Shown here: piece by piece, positions 62,277 through 64,000 of the stretch
Position numbering within the stretch: position 1 is the stretch's first letter
How the letters are laid out: each line of letters begins with the position of its first letter
From: Pleionea sp. CnH1-48
GTDB taxonomy: Bacteria > Pseudomonadota > Gammaproteobacteria > Enterobacterales > Kangiellaceae
Length of the DNA stretch: 64,000 nucleotides
Assembly (NCBI RefSeq): GCF_024124665.1
Contig: NZ_JAMXSB010000004.1
Coordinates: 124,001-188,000 of the forward strand
Direction of reading: 5' to 3'
Notes under the pieces: generated by a model
Databases searched by the model: none
Told to the model about the DNA's origin: nothing
Seen by the model: the letters and a program-made list of their open reading frames with translations, nothing else
Translations under genes and position numbers: made by a program

Positions 62277-62882
62277 TTATTTAAATCGAACCATGGGATC
62301 TTTGAGTGAGAGTTTATCTGCACCTTGTTTGGTGGGTTTTACCCACATAACCTTAACTTCGTTAATACCGGGAAACGACTTAAACAAGTTAGTTAAGCTT
62401 AACGACTGCAAGCTCGATTCTTCGCAGTGATAACGATAATGAGCAACGATGTCGTTATGTTTATTTGCGTGTTTATGGTCATGGCTATGAGTATGATTAT
62501 GTGTGTGACTGTGATCATGAGCTGACTTGTTGTGATGATGGTGCTGCTTTTCACTAATAAGACCGTTCAGTTCGATTGAGGTGTCTTTGTGAGCACAGTG
62601 GCCGCCGGACAATAAAAGCAGCGTGTCATGTTGGCGTAAGTCTGCAACCGCCTTATGAACTTTGTTAATGTCTTCTTTGCGCGTCGCCACATGCTCAAAG
62701 CCAACCAGATTGGCTGCTGGTGATATCAGTTCTATTTCGACCGATTGTTTTTCGATGACAATGGTTAACTCTGATGAACCATGTTCATGAGACGTCAGAT
62801 TTTCGGTATTGTCTAACGCATAGATAGGGATAAGCATCGCTGCGAAAGTTACGACAACGATATGAGTAAAAACCTTGATCAC
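62277..62882 (-). CDS. DUF2796 His-rich periplasmic protein (ZrmA-like)
   Basis: 201 residues from GTG 62882, chosen because GGAGG lies 5-7 bases before it; an ATG at 62906 has no ribosome site. A signal peptide ends near IYALDN. The mature part begins ENLTSHEHGSSELTIVIE, a typical DUF2796 start with a metal-site HEHG, and later holds a His-rich block between about residues 117 and 146 with repeated H-x-H units. It should bind zinc in the periplasm, as its relative PA4063. In P. aeruginosa the gene sits with the ABC genes; here it is in the other operon. Confidence 0.92.
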   Translation of the reverse strand: MIKVFTHIVVVTFAAMLIPIYALDNTENLTSHEHGSSELTIVIEKQSVEIELISPAANLVGFEHVATRKEDINKVHKAVADLRQHDTLLLLSGGHCAHKDTSIELNGLISEKQHHHHNKSAHDHSHTHNHTHSHDHKHANKHNDIVAHYRYHCEESSLQSLSLTNLFKSFPGINEVKVMWVKPTKQGADKLSLKDPMVRFK

Positions 62883-62906
62883 TTTTCCTCCTGCGAAATG
62901 GAGCAT

Positions 62907-63581
62907 TTAACGGTTGGTAAAATCAAGCGTCAGTAGTAGACGGAGAGAGTCTTGCGGAACCATGGGTGAGCGGTGAACCAGACCAGCACCTTCATTGCCT
63001 TGCCAGTACTCGCCCTTAAGCAATGCGACATCCCCTTCATTAAGTTGTTGAATGTCACTCGCTTGACTAAACAGACCCGATTCATCGTCACTTTTTCCTT
63101 CACTGCCTGGGCCAAGTTTGGTTCTATCAACACAGTCATGAGGGAGCCATTGAGAAGCCACTCCACGATAGGTTGTCACCAAACGACAGGGCACACGATC
63201 CACATGAAAGCGCGGGCACATGGCACGATCAAGAGCGGTCAGTCGGAGGCCTACGTTGTTGAGTTCAAATAAATAGCAAAACATATCGGTCAGATGTGCA
63301 ATGTCTTCGCTCAGTGTGTTTGTCACTGGTGCATCGCCGAGTACGTCATTAAGAACGTTATAAGCATTCTTAGGATTGACCAAAATTGACGCTTGCAACT
63401 GCGGCTGGGTACTTAAAATATGATCCGCAGCCTCTACTAAACTGTTGTCGAGGTTGCGCTGCCAAATAACGATGTTGGTATCTTCTTTATAAATTTCTGG
63501 CAATACCGCTGGTTGATTGTCTTTAATGGCTTGTCTGGAGATCTCTTGAAATTCGGCTGTGTTAGAGATGGCTGTGTTCAT
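62907..63581 (-). CDS. DUF1826 protein
   Basis: 224 residues from ATG 63581, chosen because GGAGAG lies 8-10 bases upstream and the ATG overlaps the preceding stop (ATGA). It carries CPRFHVDRVPCRLVTTYRG and, later, AGLVHRSP: an H-x-D and a distal His with Arg. This resembles the metal-binding triad of Fe(II)/2-oxoglutarate oxygenases, but that link is my inference. The family accompanies zinc-starvation genes in other bacteria. Confidence 0.88.
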   Translation of the reverse strand: MNTAISNTAEFQEISRQAIKDNQPAVLPEIYKEDTNIVIWQRNLDNSLVEAADHILSTQPQLQASILVNPKNAYNVLNDVLGDAPVTNTLSEDIAHLTDMFCYLFELNNVGLRLTALDRAMCPRFHVDRVPCRLVTTYRGVASQWLPHDCVDRTKLGPGSEGKSDDESGLFSQASDIQQLNEGDVALLKGEYWQGNEGAGLVHRSPMVPQDSLRLLLTLDFTNR

Positions 63582-64000
63582 ACATTCTCTCTCCATGCAG
63601 GGAAGGGATCACTCAAAGTCACCCAGTAATCTTTACCTTTGAGTAATTCATCTTCTGATAAAAGGCATTCATCAAGACCTTGGGTCATGGCTTGTTTATC
63701 CAGTCCTTGCCCAATGAACACTAACTCCTGGCGCATATCGCCGAAGGGTTCTACCCATTGCTTTTGTATGGATGCCAGATATTCTTCGTCTTGAGGCCAG
63801 TCTTCTTTTGGCACTGACTTCCAGAACAATCCTGCAAAGCCATAACGTGCGATGCCGCCAGCTTGGCTCCATTGACCAGCAAACTGAGGGCGAGAAGCAA
63901 GCCAGAAAAAACCTTTTGAACGAATGAGTTTGCCAAACTTCTGTGTACTGTGGAGGAAGTTATAAAACTTCTCTGGGTGGAAAGGGCGGCGAGCGATGTA
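63578..64000 (-). CDS. COG0523 zinc GTPase, C-terminal part
   Basis: The frame is open to the window edge, so the N-terminal GTPase part lies beyond it; 140 residues are visible. RPFHPEKFYNFLHS, the following WLASRPQFAGQWSQAGG and GDMRQELVFIGQGLD are the C-terminal domain of the ZigA/YciC type. These are metallochaperones that supply scarce zinc to client enzymes. It is the first visible gene of the leftward run and is coupled to the DUF1826 gene by a 4-base overlap. Confidence 0.93.
   Translation of the reverse strand, partial: YIARRPFHPEKFYNFLHSTQKFGKLIRSKGFFWLASRPQFAGQWSQAGGIARYGFAGLFWKSVPKEDWPQDEEYLASIQKQWVEPFGDMRQELVFIGQGLDKQAMTQGLDECLLSEDELLKGKDYWVTLSDPFPAWRENV

Noticed and set aside
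1-64000. CRISPR arrays, tRNA or rRNA genes, prophage or integrase
   Set aside because: Looked for regularly spaced repeats, cloverleaf-type sequences and integrase motifs; none were convincing.

Overview
The window looks like chromosomal DNA of a free-living, probably marine gammaproteobacterium of moderate GC. The asparaginyl-tRNA synthetase, the MsrC-type free-methionine sulfoxide reductase and the zinc-starvation gene set are all of gammaproteobacterial type. I cannot place it further without a search. I saw no rRNA, tRNA, CRISPR array or complete insertion sequence.

Layout. 0-3 kb: the 3' part of a large gene of unknown function, a long non-coding stretch, and a small two-gene cassette whose second gene carries an in-frame amber codon. 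3-8 kb: flavin reductase, asnS, a DUF1289 protein, a GGDEF-EAL protein and a GAF-fold methionine sulfoxide reductase. 8-18 kb: a secreted transglutaminase-elicitor-like protein with a ricin-type lectin tail, alpha carbonic anhydrase, a membrane phosphoesterase, a DCC thiol oxidoreductase, a deaminase, a PKD-repeat cytochrome c lipoprotein and EF-hand proteins. 18-30 kb: Nudix hydrolase, PaaX-like regulator, secreted PI-PLC-like enzyme, a third EF-hand-like protein, a frameshifted formyltransferase, a lipase, a HupE/UreJ-like membrane protein, a lipoxygenase and a two-component pair. 30-38 kb: a Tet(M)-like ribosomal protection GTPase, a divergent MFS transporter/AraC regulator pair, a PAS histidine kinase and a VOC protein. 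37.5-43.2 kb: a signalling cluster with two tandem TPR-histidine kinases, an OmpR-type regulator and a receiver that ends where its DNA-binding domain should begin. 43-48 kb: small secreted proteins, a ceramidase-like membrane protein, a repeat-bracketed small membrane protein and a CheX-like protein. 48-56 kb: a propeller-GGDEF sensor, an amidohydrolase lipoprotein, a Tat-exported deiminase and an overlapping two-component pair followed by a duplicated kinase tail. 56-58 kb: a MarR-GNAT fusion with two palindromic operators and a second GNAT protein. 58-64 kb: a zinc-starvation region with an FtsX-type ABC system, DUF3299 lipoprotein, FolE2, MerC-like protein, His-rich DUF2796 protein, DUF1826 protein and a COG0523 GTPase.

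How the genes work together. The last 6 kb is the most coherent system: every gene belongs to a family known from Zur regulons, and a Zur-like palindrome sits in its divergent promoter. The TPR-kinase cluster is the most unusual signalling locus; its two kinases share almost identical catalytic halves but divergent sensor halves. Scattered through the window are enzymes more often discussed in eukaryote-facing settings (elicitor-type transglutaminase, PI-PLC, lipoxygenase, ceramidase-like protein, lipase, deiminase), which suggests a surface- or host-associated, lipid-active lifestyle. That last point is inference.
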